The notes under the pieces were generated by a model. The model was not told the origin of the DNA. It was given only the letters and a program-made list of their open reading frames with translations, and did not search any database. Below are positions 41,254 through 48,615 of a stretch of DNA of 64,000 nucleotides, in pieces. The DNA is from Aliirhizobium wenxiniae. GTDB lineage: Bacteria; Pseudomonadota; Alphaproteobacteria; Rhizobiales; Rhizobiaceae. Each line of letters starts with the position of its first letter. The first letter of the stretch is position 1. Both the position numbers and the translations under genes were made by a program. The stretch spans positions 1-64,000 of the forward strand of contig NZ_JAEUAN010000028.1 in assembly GCF_019511445.1 (NCBI RefSeq), written 5' to 3'.

Positions 41254-41395
41254 CCCCACCCTCCCCACAAGGGGGAGGGCTTAACCCACCTGATCCGCCT
41301 AAGCTCAATCGAGGCAGGCGTTTGCGGTTGGTTTTCTCCCCCCTTGTGGGGGAGATGGCCGGCAGGCCAGAGGGGAGCTTGCTTCTTATCCGACA
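41254..41395. repeat. Dispersed intergenic repeat, copy 2
   Basis: This is the second copy of the element at 1-142, in the same orientation. It shares the left hairpin, the core CAATCGAGGCAGGCGTTTGC, the right hairpin CTCCCCC/GGGGGAG, and the trailing GATGGCCGGCAGGCCAGAGG. It sits between queE and the convergent amidohydrolase gene. Short open frames in both copies translate alike but carry no protein signal. Confidence 0.85.
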
Positions 41396-41412
41396 GCCGG
41401 CATGCCCCGGCC

Positions 41413-43395
41413 TCACACCGCCCAGCAGGAGCATCCGAGCGCGCCGAAGAAGCCCTTCATGTCGGCGATCGGCAGTTTCGAGGTCCAGGCGCTGGCGTGG
41501 TCGTGGCCGTGGACGCCGCAATCGCTGGCGCAGCCGCATGTCGAGATCGCCGTGCGACGCAGCGAGCGGGCGCCGGCGCCTTCCGGCTCGCCCCAGGCGG
41601 CGTAACCGCCGAACTTGCGCACCGGCGACCAGTCCGGCATGGCGGGCGGAATGTTGCTTTCGTCGAGTGCTGCAAAATCACCGGCACCGTAGACGATCTT
41701 GCCGCCGACCATGGTGAGGTCAGAGGTCAGGAACGAGATTTCGTCCTCGGCGCAGGCGAAGAAGTCCTTGTCCGGTACGACGAGATCTGCGAACTGGCCC
41801 TTTTCGATCCGGCCCTTCTTGCCCTCCTCATTGGAGAACCATGTGACCTTTTCGGTCCACATGCGAAGCGCGGTTTCGCGGTCGAGGCAATTGGCGCGCG
41901 GATAAAGCTGCATGCCGCCGACCGTCTTGCCGGTCACCATCCAGGACAGCGACACCCACGGATTGTAAGAGGCAACGCGGGTGGCATCGGTGCCGGCCGA
42001 GACGTTGACGCCCTTTTCGAGCATGCGGCGGATCGGTGGCGTGGCTTCAGCAACGCCGTGGCCGTAACGCTCGACGAAATATTCGCCCTGATAGGCCATG
42101 CGATGCTGAGTGGCTATACCGCCGCCAAGCGCCGCGATACGGTCGATCGAGCGTTCCGAGATGGTCTCGGCATGGTCGAAAAACCAGTTGAGGCCTTCGA
42201 GGGGGATATCCTTGCCGACCTTTTCGAACACATCGAGAGAGCGCGAGATGGTCTCGTCATAGGTGGCGTGCATGCGCCAGGGCCAGCGGTTTTCGGCCAG
42301 AACCCGCACGACCTCTTCAAGCTCGCCTTCCATTTCCGGACCCATTTCCGGACGCGGCTGGCGGAAATCCTCGAAATCGGCAGCGGAGAAGACGAGCATT
42401 TCGCCGGCGCCGTTGTGGCGGAAATAATCGTTGCCCTGCTTGTATTTGACCGACTGCGTCCAGTTGAGAAAGTCTTCCTTCTCTTCCTTTGGCTTCTGGG
42501 TGAAGAGATTGTAGGCAAGCCGGACGGTGAGCTGGTTCTCATCCGAAAGCTTCTGGATGACCTCGTAGTCATCTGGATAATTCTGGTTGCCACCGCCGGC
42601 ATCGATGACGCCGGTAATGCCGAGGCGATTGAGTTCGCGCATGAAGTGTCGGGTGGAATTGACCTGATAATCGAAGGGCAGTTTCGGACCCTTGGCCAGC
42701 GTCGAATAAAGGATGCCGGCATTCGGCTTGGCGAGCAGCATGCCGGTCGGGTTGCCGTTGGCATCGCGGGTGATCTCGCCACCATGCGGGTTCGGCGTAT
42801 CGCGGGTATAGCCGACGGCGCGGAGAGCAGCGCCATTCAGCAGCGCACGGTCATAGAGATGCAGCAGGAAGACCGGCGTATCGGGGGCGATCGCATTGAT
42901 TTCCTCGATGGTCGGCAGGCGCTTTTCGGCAAACTGGTGTTCGGTAAAGCCGCCGACGACGCGCACCCATTGCGGTGCCGGCGTGATTGCGACCTGGCGC
43001 TTGAGCATGTCCATCGCATCGGCCAGCGAACGGACACCATCCCAGCGCAGTTCCATATTGTAGTTGAGGCCGCCGCGCACGACGTGGGTGTGGTTGTCGA
43101 TCAGGCCCGGCAGGACCCGCTTGCCCTTGAGGTTGACAATTTTCGTATCCGGTCCGGCAAGCGCCATGATCTCGGCATCGGTGCCGACTTCCTGGAACAG
43201 GCCATCCTTGATGGCGATCGCCGTGGCGTTGGGATTGCTGCGGTCGAGCGTGGTGACGCGGCCGTTATGGAGAATGGTGTCGGGATGCATTGAATCGGTT
43301 CCGATTTTGACGGGATCGGCAGCGCGGGCCGACGAGAAAAGCGAAGGAAAGGCGAGGCTGGACGCCGCGCCGAGAAGGGTCCGGCGCGTCGGCAT
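41413..43395 (-). CDS. Tat-exported amidohydrolase (YtcJ-like) with Cys/His-rich tail
   Basis: A 660-residue metal-dependent amidohydrolase. The N-terminus MPTRRTLLGAASSLAFPSLF is a twin-arginine signal. The enzyme core (about 40-600) has LPGLIDNHTHVVRGG, HATYDETISRSL, FFDHAETISERSIDRI and NVSAGTDATRVASY, giving the His, His, His and Asp metal ligands of the amidohydrolase 3 group. The last 45 residues are rich in Cys and His (TCGCASDCGVHGHDH, then GALGCSCWAV). The ATG overlaps the XapX stop as TGATG. The substrate is unknown. Confidence 0.85.
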   Translation of the reverse strand: MPTRRTLLGAASSLAFPSLFSSARAADPVKIGTDSMHPDTILHNGRVTTLDRSNPNATAIAIKDGLFQEVGTDAEIMALAGPDTKIVNLKGKRVLPGLIDNHTHVVRGGLNYNMELRWDGVRSLADAMDMLKRQVAITPAPQWVRVVGGFTEHQFAEKRLPTIEEINAIAPDTPVFLLHLYDRALLNGAALRAVGYTRDTPNPHGGEITRDANGNPTGMLLAKPNAGILYSTLAKGPKLPFDYQVNSTRHFMRELNRLGITGVIDAGGGNQNYPDDYEVIQKLSDENQLTVRLAYNLFTQKPKEEKEDFLNWTQSVKYKQGNDYFRHNGAGEMLVFSAADFEDFRQPRPEMGPEMEGELEEVVRVLAENRWPWRMHATYDETISRSLDVFEKVGKDIPLEGLNWFFDHAETISERSIDRIAALGGGIATQHRMAYQGEYFVERYGHGVAEATPPIRRMLEKGVNVSAGTDATRVASYNPWVSLSWMVTGKTVGGMQLYPRANCLDRETALRMWTEKVTWFSNEEGKKGRIEKGQFADLVVPDKDFFACAEDEISFLTSDLTMVGGKIVYGAGDFAALDESNIPPAMPDWSPVRKFGGYAAWGEPEGAGARSLRRTAISTCGCASDCGVHGHDHASAWTSKLPIADMKGFFGALGCSCWAV

Positions 43396-43685
43396 CAACC
43401 TTGCTCCTTTGTCGAGGAGATCCGGCTATCGGCGAGATCGGCAGTGCGCTCATTGCCCTTGGGCATATGGCCGAACATGTGCGGCTTGATCTGGTGTATC
43501 CACGAGATCGCCGCATGCTCCTTGGCCCACAGGGTCTTTGCCAGCGGGATAATCTGTTCGCCGACGAGAATGCCGAGCAGGCCGACCAGAGCGATGACCG
43601 GCGGAGCGGGCGAGCGGACATTGAGCAGGCTATAGACGATGCCGACCAGCAGACCGGCGCCGAGAGACAGAAGATAGACTTTCAT
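43395..43685 (-). CDS. XapX domain (DUF1427) membrane protein
   Basis: A 96-residue protein. Residues 1-55 are two hydrophobic segments, VYLLSLGAGLLVGIVYSLLN and PPVIALVGLLGILVGEQI, forming the XapX/DUF1427 domain. The C-terminal 40 residues are polar. Its stop overlaps the ATG of the amidohydrolase gene. The same trio (isochorismatase-like, XapX, amidohydrolase) is, as I recall, a recurring neighbourhood, but the pathway is not known. Confidence 0.82.
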   Translation of the reverse strand: MKVYLLSLGAGLLVGIVYSLLNVRSPAPPVIALVGLLGILVGEQIIPLAKTLWAKEHAAISWIHQIKPHMFGHMPKGNERTADLADSRISSTKEQG

Positions 43686-43706
43686 GGGGAAACCTCCTCG
43701 GTGACA

Positions 43707-43740
43707 GAAAACCGCTCCGATCAGGGGCTATCGGAGCGGT
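43707..43740 (-). terminator. Hairpin with T-run between the isochorismatase-like gene and xapX
   Basis: ACCGCTCCGAT pairs with ATCGGAGCGGT around an 8-base loop, and TTTT follows on the minus strand. It lies in the middle of a likely operon, so partial termination would lower the two downstream genes. Confidence 0.75.
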
Positions 43741-43751
43741 CTCATCAGGCC

Positions 43752-44444
43752 TTACTTGTTGGCAGGGTTCGGGCCGATGCGCTTGCCGTGGGTGACGCGC
43801 TCGGCGGCGTCGTGAACCATGGTGTAGGCGTAATCGATGCCCATGCCGTAGGCGCCGGAATGTTCCTTGGCGAGCGAGGTCACGGCATCATAGGTTTCGC
43901 GGTGTGCCCAGTCGCGCTGCCATTCGAGCAGGACCTGCTGCCAGGTGACCGGGATGACGCCCGCCTGAACCATGCGGTCCATCGCGTATTTGTGGGCGTC
44001 GGACGTGGTGCCGCCGGAGGCGTCTGCCACCATGTAGATTTCGAAGTTGGAGCGGTCGTTCATTGCAGAGAGCGCGAAGGTCGTGTTGCAGACTTCGGTC
44101 CACAGGCCCGAAACGACGATCTTCTTGGCGCCATTCGCTGCATTCTTGTCGAGTGCATCGCGAACGTTCTGGTCGTCCCAGGAGTTCATCGAGGTACGCT
44201 CGAGGATATCGTTTTCAGGGAAGACCGACAGCAGTTCCGGGAACGTATGGCCGGAGAAGGAAAGGGTCTCGACCGTGGTGATCGTGGTCGGCACGTTGAA
44301 GATTTTTGCCGCCTTGGCGAGGCCGACGACGTTGTTCTTCAGCACCTGGCGGTCCATGGACTGGACGCCGAAAGCCATCTGCGGCTGCTGGTCGATGAAG
44401 ATAAGCTGGCTGTTCTTCGGGGTCAGGACTTCGAGCTTGGACAT
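43752..44444 (-). CDS. Isochorismatase-like hydrolase
   Basis: A 230-residue cysteine hydrolase of the isochorismatase/YcaC group. It has LIFIDQQPQMAFGV near residue 14 (Asp), and the nucleophile Cys in VVSGLWTEVCNTTFAL near 115-125. Its role may be on amides or carbamates; this cannot be told. AGGAA sits before the ATG at 44444. It leads the isochorismatase-like, XapX, amidohydrolase operon. Its promoter region at 44641-44687 resembles that of the VOC dioxygenase, so both are probably controlled by the same LysR protein. Confidence 0.85.
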   Translation of the reverse strand: MSKLEVLTPKNSQLIFIDQQPQMAFGVQSMDRQVLKNNVVGLAKAAKIFNVPTTITTVETLSFSGHTFPELLSVFPENDILERTSMNSWDDQNVRDALDKNAANGAKKIVVSGLWTEVCNTTFALSAMNDRSNFEIYMVADASGGTTSDAHKYAMDRMVQAGVIPVTWQQVLLEWQRDWAHRETYDAVTSLAKEHSGAYGMGIDYAYTMVHDAAERVTHGKRIGPNPANK

Positions 44445-44640
44445 TTCAGGTTCCTCTTGGCGTTTGTTGAACCGCTGATGCGGCAGGTTTTGACTTGGCA
44501 GCAGCACCCCGCCGGACGCCGGGGTGTCGGCGCTCGTTTCAGGAAGTTCTCAAGTTTTCGGAGCCTTTCAGGCTTTGCCGCTCCGTTCACTCTTTCGTCT
44601 TGGCTGCTGACAAGGAACCTAAAGCGATTTTGAAATTCAC

Positions 44641-44687
44641 GGAAGTGCAATATTAATTGCGAATGAATTGCGTTTTTTGAAACAATG
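44641..44687. promoter_or_regulatory. Promoter element shared with the dioxygenase/LysR promoter (site A)
   Basis: Over 47 ungapped bases this is identical to 47649-47695 at 37 positions. Both contain TGCAATATT, a central TTGC, and TTTTTGAAA, in the same orientation relative to a minus-strand enzyme gene. It lies about 200 bases before the isochorismatase-like start. This is what a shared LysR-type operator and its surrounding promoter would look like. The rest of the 457-base gap (44445-44901) shows no gene. Confidence 0.7.
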
Positions 44688-44901
44688 TAGTTTTGCCTTC
44701 TCTACAGCTCGCATCGTTGGCCTTGGCCAAACACTCATTCGGTCGCACTGCGGAAAATTGCTGAATTACCGCCAGGGGTCTTGTCTTAAAGTCCTGCGGT
44801 TTGAACGTAAGGAACGTTAGTTTGGCAAATAGCAAAAATGAATACGGGACCGCGGGCCTTTGGGCCGGCAGATCACGGCGAAGAAACCGGCGGCAATCCG
44901 C

Positions 44902-45813
44902 TCAGGCGTTGCGCCGCCAATGACCCGGCGTGGTTCCCACGACATTGGTGAAAACGCGGGTAAAATGGCTCTGGTCCGCAAAACCGCAGGCAATCGCCAC
45001 TTCGGAAAGCGGGGCTTCAGAGCCTTTCAGCAGTTCGCGTGCGCGCATTATCCGCTCATTGAGCAGCCATTGATAGGGCGTCACGCCGGTGGTTTCGCGA
45101 AAAGCGCGGATAAAATAGCCGCGCGAGAGATTGCAGGCGCGCGAGACATCCAGAATGGATATGTCTCCATCGAGGTTTTCGAGCAGAAGGTTCTTCGCCA
45201 GCGCCTCATGTGAGCGCGAGAGTTTCCTCGATCGCAGTGAGGATGCCGGGGTCTTGCTGCCGTAACGCTGGACCAGATGCGTGCCGATCGCCGCTGCCAG
45301 TTGATCGACAAACAGCCTGCTTGCCTCTTCGGGACGCTCCAGCGCCGGGATGAGCGCGCGCACGAGATTGGCGAGTACCGGATCGATAGACGCGGTTTCA
45401 GCCTCCAGCATCGTGACGCCGGAAAAATCTGTTTCTTGCGCGATCCTGGCCAGCGACGCCGGGGAAATTTCTAGCAGGAGCGTGTCGAATGCCCCGATGA
45501 GATCGGCCTTGTAGGGTTCGGCAAGATTGCGGATGTAGAGCGAGTTTTCCTCGAACGCATGGGTTGTCGAATGATGCTCGTGGAAAATCCGGCGCGTGTG
45601 GCCGGCAAGCGTGGATATGCCGATGGCAAAGCCGCGATCGCTGGCGGGTGTTACGACCTGCTCGATCCTGTCCTCACGCGTTCCCTTGCGAAAGAACGAG
45701 ATATCCGCCCCTTGCAGGAACTGGTCCTTGTAGAGTTTGTCGAAAGGGCATCCGAAACTGTCGGTTTTCTGGCCGGCAGAAGATTTCGTCCCGCTAGTGG
45801 ATTTACGGAGCAA
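44902..45813 (-). CDS. AraC-family transcriptional regulator
   Basis: A 303-residue regulator. The N-terminal 190 residues form the sensor region, and the C-terminal 100 hold two helix-turn-helix motifs: ISILDVSRACNLSRGYFIRAFRETTG and LSEVAIACGFADQSHFTRVF, ending in GTTPGHWRRNA. Its ligand is unknown. It lies upstream of, and on the same strand as, the isochorismatase-like operon. The segment IGTHLVQRYGSK near residue 185 aligns with the end of the truncated sensor at 46033-46596. Confidence 0.9.
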   Translation of the reverse strand: MLRKSTSGTKSSAGQKTDSFGCPFDKLYKDQFLQGADISFFRKGTREDRIEQVVTPASDRGFAIGISTLAGHTRRIFHEHHSTTHAFEENSLYIRNLAEPYKADLIGAFDTLLLEISPASLARIAQETDFSGVTMLEAETASIDPVLANLVRALIPALERPEEASRLFVDQLAAAIGTHLVQRYGSKTPASSLRSRKLSRSHEALAKNLLLENLDGDISILDVSRACNLSRGYFIRAFRETTGVTPYQWLLNERIMRARELLKGSEAPLSEVAIACGFADQSHFTRVFTNVVGTTPGHWRRNA

Positions 45814-46032
45814 GGCGCACTACTTTCTCTTTCAACCGTTTATGCGTGATATGCAATTTGATGCCATGGCTGCGAGATTGTGTCTATTCTGTTCTATACC
45901 GAACATGATTGTCGATTATGATTGATTTCGCCATAGCGCTTAAGTCGAAATGGCGAACAGGGTCCTGCAACTTTTCTCAATACCCGCCGAAAACGGCAAT
46001 AAGCTGCCGATACGGGAACAAGCGAGACGCAT

Positions 46033-46596
46033 GTGAGTGAGGCATTGCCGGTAGGCGAGAAGATTGCGGACTATTTCGGGACGGACAATGCCCGATTGAT
46101 GATGACGAGACCGCTGCGGCGGGCGGAACTTTCCATCACCCATCTCTGGCGCAATTACGAGGATGATGACCGGCCGGTCATCCTGCCGGCTGACGATGCA
46201 TTTCTCGTGGTGCTTTATCTCACCGATGTCGAGCATCGCGATATCTGGCCGGACAGGCCAGCGGCACCGATCAAATCTTATCCGAAAGGCTCCATCTGCC
46301 TGATCAGCCTGAAACAGGGGGCAGGTATTGCAATCCGTGGCGGTTTCGAAGCGCTGGTCTTCCATATTCCGTGCCAGCATCTGGCGGAACTTGCCGACGA
46401 GGCGGGGGAGCCGCGGGTCGAGGATCTGGTGATCTGTCGCGGGATCGAAGATCGGACGGTGCAGAATATCGGCGCGGCCCTGATGCCGCTTTTCGATATG
46501 GCAGACGATGTGCGCGACCGGCTGCTTGTGCATGTGGCGCTGGCGTTCAACGCCCATATCGCCAAGCGCTACGGACGCTCCCGGCACCAACATTGA
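46033..46596 (+). pseudogene. AraC-type sensor domain lacking its DNA-binding domain
   Basis: A 187-residue open frame with a GTG start. It resembles the N-terminal sensor half of AraC-type regulators, for example AFLVVLYLTDVEHRDIW, ICLISLKQGAGIAIRGGFEALVFHIP, and the final LLVHVALAFNAHIAKRYGR. In full-length proteins a linker and two helix-turn-helix motifs follow that point. Here the frame ends after RSRHQH and a terminator begins at once. It is probably a regulator truncated by deletion, though a stand-alone ligand-binding protein cannot be excluded. The ribosome site is weak. Confidence 0.6.
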
Positions 46597-46633
46597 AACG
46601 CCGCGGTCACTGGGACACGCGGCGTTTTGATTT
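46596..46633. terminator. Terminator between convergent genes
   Basis: AAACGCCGCG pairs with CGCGGCGTTT around a 12-base loop, followed by TTGATTTTC. It can end both the AraC fragment and the convergent dioxygenase gene. Confidence 0.85.
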
Positions 46634-46645
46634 TCTATTCTGCCA

Positions 46646-47578
46646 TCAGGCTGCCAGCGGCTCGAGATTGGCTTCGATCCGGTCGCGGAAGGGCTCGTAC
46701 TGAGTGGGCAGTTTCAGCACTTCGCCGAGATGCGCGGTATCCTCGTCACGGTTGAAGCCGGGCTCGTTCGTGGCGATTTCGAACAGCACACCGCCCGGCG
46801 TGCGGAAGTAGATCGCCCAGAAATAGTCGCGGTTGATGACCGGGGTTACCTGATAGCCGGTATCCATCAGAGCCTTTCTCACCTCGAGCTGCTTTTCGCG
46901 GTTATCGACGGCAAAGGCGATGTGATGGACGGAGCCCGCACCCTGACGGGCAAAGGGCGTTTTCGGCAGGGAAACCAGATCGATCGTATCCGCGCCATTG
47001 CCGCCGGGGATGATGAAGCGGGTGACATCACCTTCCGTTTCGGCGCGCTGATAGCCCATGAAGCCGATCAGTTCTTCCGTCGCCGCCGTGTCGTGCAGGT
47101 TGAAGCGTGCACCGGCAAAACCGCGGATCGCCGCATCGTCGGGTATTCCTTCCGCAAGCCAGGGCTTGCGGCTGTCATCGGCAGATTCGATCAGCGCCAG
47201 CGCATCGCCATCCGGCCCCATGAAGCGCAAGCGGTTGGCACCGAAGACGGTATCGGTTTCGAGCCCATCGACGCCCTGTGCCGCAAAGCGATCCTGCCAG
47301 AACTTCAATCCGCCCTTGGGGATCGAAAACTGGGTTTCACCGACTTCACCTACGCCCGGGCGGCCGAGCATCATGTGCTGGAAGGGGAAATAGGTCATGA
47401 CGGTGCCGGCAGAGCCATTTTCGTCACCGTAATAGAGATGGTAGACGCTCGGATCGTCGAAATTGACGGTCTGCTTGACCCGGCGCAGGCCGAGTGTTTC
47501 TGTGAAGAAGCGGTTGTTCTGACGGGCATCCGACGCCATAGACGTGACGTGGTGCAGTCCCTTGATATCCTTGATCAT
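46646..47578 (-). CDS. Ring-cleaving dioxygenase, VOC family
   Basis: A 310-residue protein with two vicinal-oxygen-chelate modules. The first starts IKGLHHVTSMASD and the second contains GSVHHIAFAVDN; with FRTPGGVLFEIATNEPGF these give the His, His, Glu iron site. It resembles LinE/MhqO-type hydroquinone dioxygenases, which open quinol rings in detoxification. It is divergent from the LysR gene across a 119-base promoter. The promoter shares a 47-base motif with the isochorismatase-like operon. Confidence 0.88.
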   Translation of the reverse strand: MIKDIKGLHHVTSMASDARQNNRFFTETLGLRRVKQTVNFDDPSVYHLYYGDENGSAGTVMTYFPFQHMMLGRPGVGEVGETQFSIPKGGLKFWQDRFAAQGVDGLETDTVFGANRLRFMGPDGDALALIESADDSRKPWLAEGIPDDAAIRGFAGARFNLHDTAATEELIGFMGYQRAETEGDVTRFIIPGGNGADTIDLVSLPKTPFARQGAGSVHHIAFAVDNREKQLEVRKALMDTGYQVTPVINRDYFWAIYFRTPGGVLFEIATNEPGFNRDEDTAHLGEVLKLPTQYEPFRDRIEANLEPLAA

Positions 47579-47648
47579 CTGAGTGCCTTTCTTTCTCGGC
47601 GTTTGTCTGTGTTCGTGGACAGAGATTTAGGCCGATTGATCAGCTTGC

Positions 47649-47695
47649 GGAATTGCAATATTGTTTTCGATTGAGTTGCAATTTTTGAAATAATC
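47649..47695. promoter_or_regulatory. Promoter element between dioxygenase and LysR genes (site B)
   Basis: It matches the element at 44641-44687 at 37 of 47 positions without gaps. It ends two bases before the LysR ATG. LysR proteins usually bind such divergent promoters and regulate themselves and the neighbouring gene. The repeated TTGCAAT (47653-47659 and 47676-47682, 23 bases apart) may be the half-sites. Confidence 0.72.
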
Positions 47696-47697
47696 AG

Positions 47698-48596
47698 ATG
47701 AACGATTACAAAGCCCTCAGGATCTTTCTGCTTGCCGCCGAAAAGCGCAATTTCGCCCAGGTGGCCCGTGAACTCGACATGACGCCGGCGGCGGTGACGC
47801 GCGCCATCGCGGCCTTGGAGACCGATCTCGGCGTCCAGCTTTCGTCCGCACCACGCGGCAGGTTTCGCTGACCACCGACGGCGCGATCTTTGCGGCACAG
47901 GTGCAGCTGGCGATCGAAGCGCTGGAGGGTGCGCGCCGCGATGTGATGAACGCCCACAAGGCCGATGAAGGACGGTTGCGGATCAGCGCGCCGACATGGT
48001 TCGGCAAGGCAGTGCTGCCGCCGATCCTTTCGGGTTTCAAGGAACGCTATCCGAAGATGAGCTTCGAGATTTCGCTCTCGGATGGTCTCGTCAACATCGT
48101 CGACGACGATTACGATCTGGCGATCCGCATTTCGTCCCAGCCTTCCGACAAGTTCACCATCTGGCGCAAGATCCGCGTCGTGCCGCGCATTCTGGTTGCA
48201 GCCCCCGGCAGCCGGTTCGTCGACAAGCAGCACCCGAGCGAGCTTTCATCCGACGATTGCCTTGCCTATAGCGGCGAGAGCAGGAGGGAGAACTGGGTGC
48301 TTTCGGACGGCGGGTCCAGCATGACAATCCCGGCCGGCCGCGCCTTCAGCGCCAATAATGGCGAGGTGCTCGCGGACATGGCGGCCGATGGCGCCGGCGT
48401 TGCGATGCTGCCCGGCTTCCACATCGCCGAACATTTGAGGACAGGTCGCCTCGTTCATGTACTGCAGGGCTGGGCACCGCCGGAACTCTGGCTGACGCTT
48501 TATTATCCGCCCTACCAGGCCCTGCTGCCGCGCATCGCCTCCTTTTCGAAATTCTTCGAGGAACAGGTGGCGTCCTACATGGTCATGCTTGATTGA
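47698..48596 (+). pseudogene. LysR-family regulator with a one-base frameshift
   Basis: The frame from 47698 encodes a normal LysR helix-turn-helix (YKALRIFLLAAEKRNFAQVA, then ELDMTPAAVTRAIAALETDL) but hits a stop at about 47870. The rest of the protein (AIEALEGARRDVMNAHKADEG, then the substrate domain to 48596) continues in another frame. Adding one T to the TTT at 47840-47842 restores QLFVRTTRQVSLTTDG, a perfect LysR continuation, giving about 299 residues. So this is either a recent pseudogene or a sequence error in a short T-run. It is divergent from the dioxygenase gene. Confidence 0.88.
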
Positions 48597-48615
48597 GGAT
48601 CGATCACCGACTGGG

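Noticed and set aside
41344..43293. 649-codon plus-strand frame across the amidohydrolase
   Set aside because: It begins inside the dispersed repeat and reads antisense to a protein with clear metal-ligand motifs.
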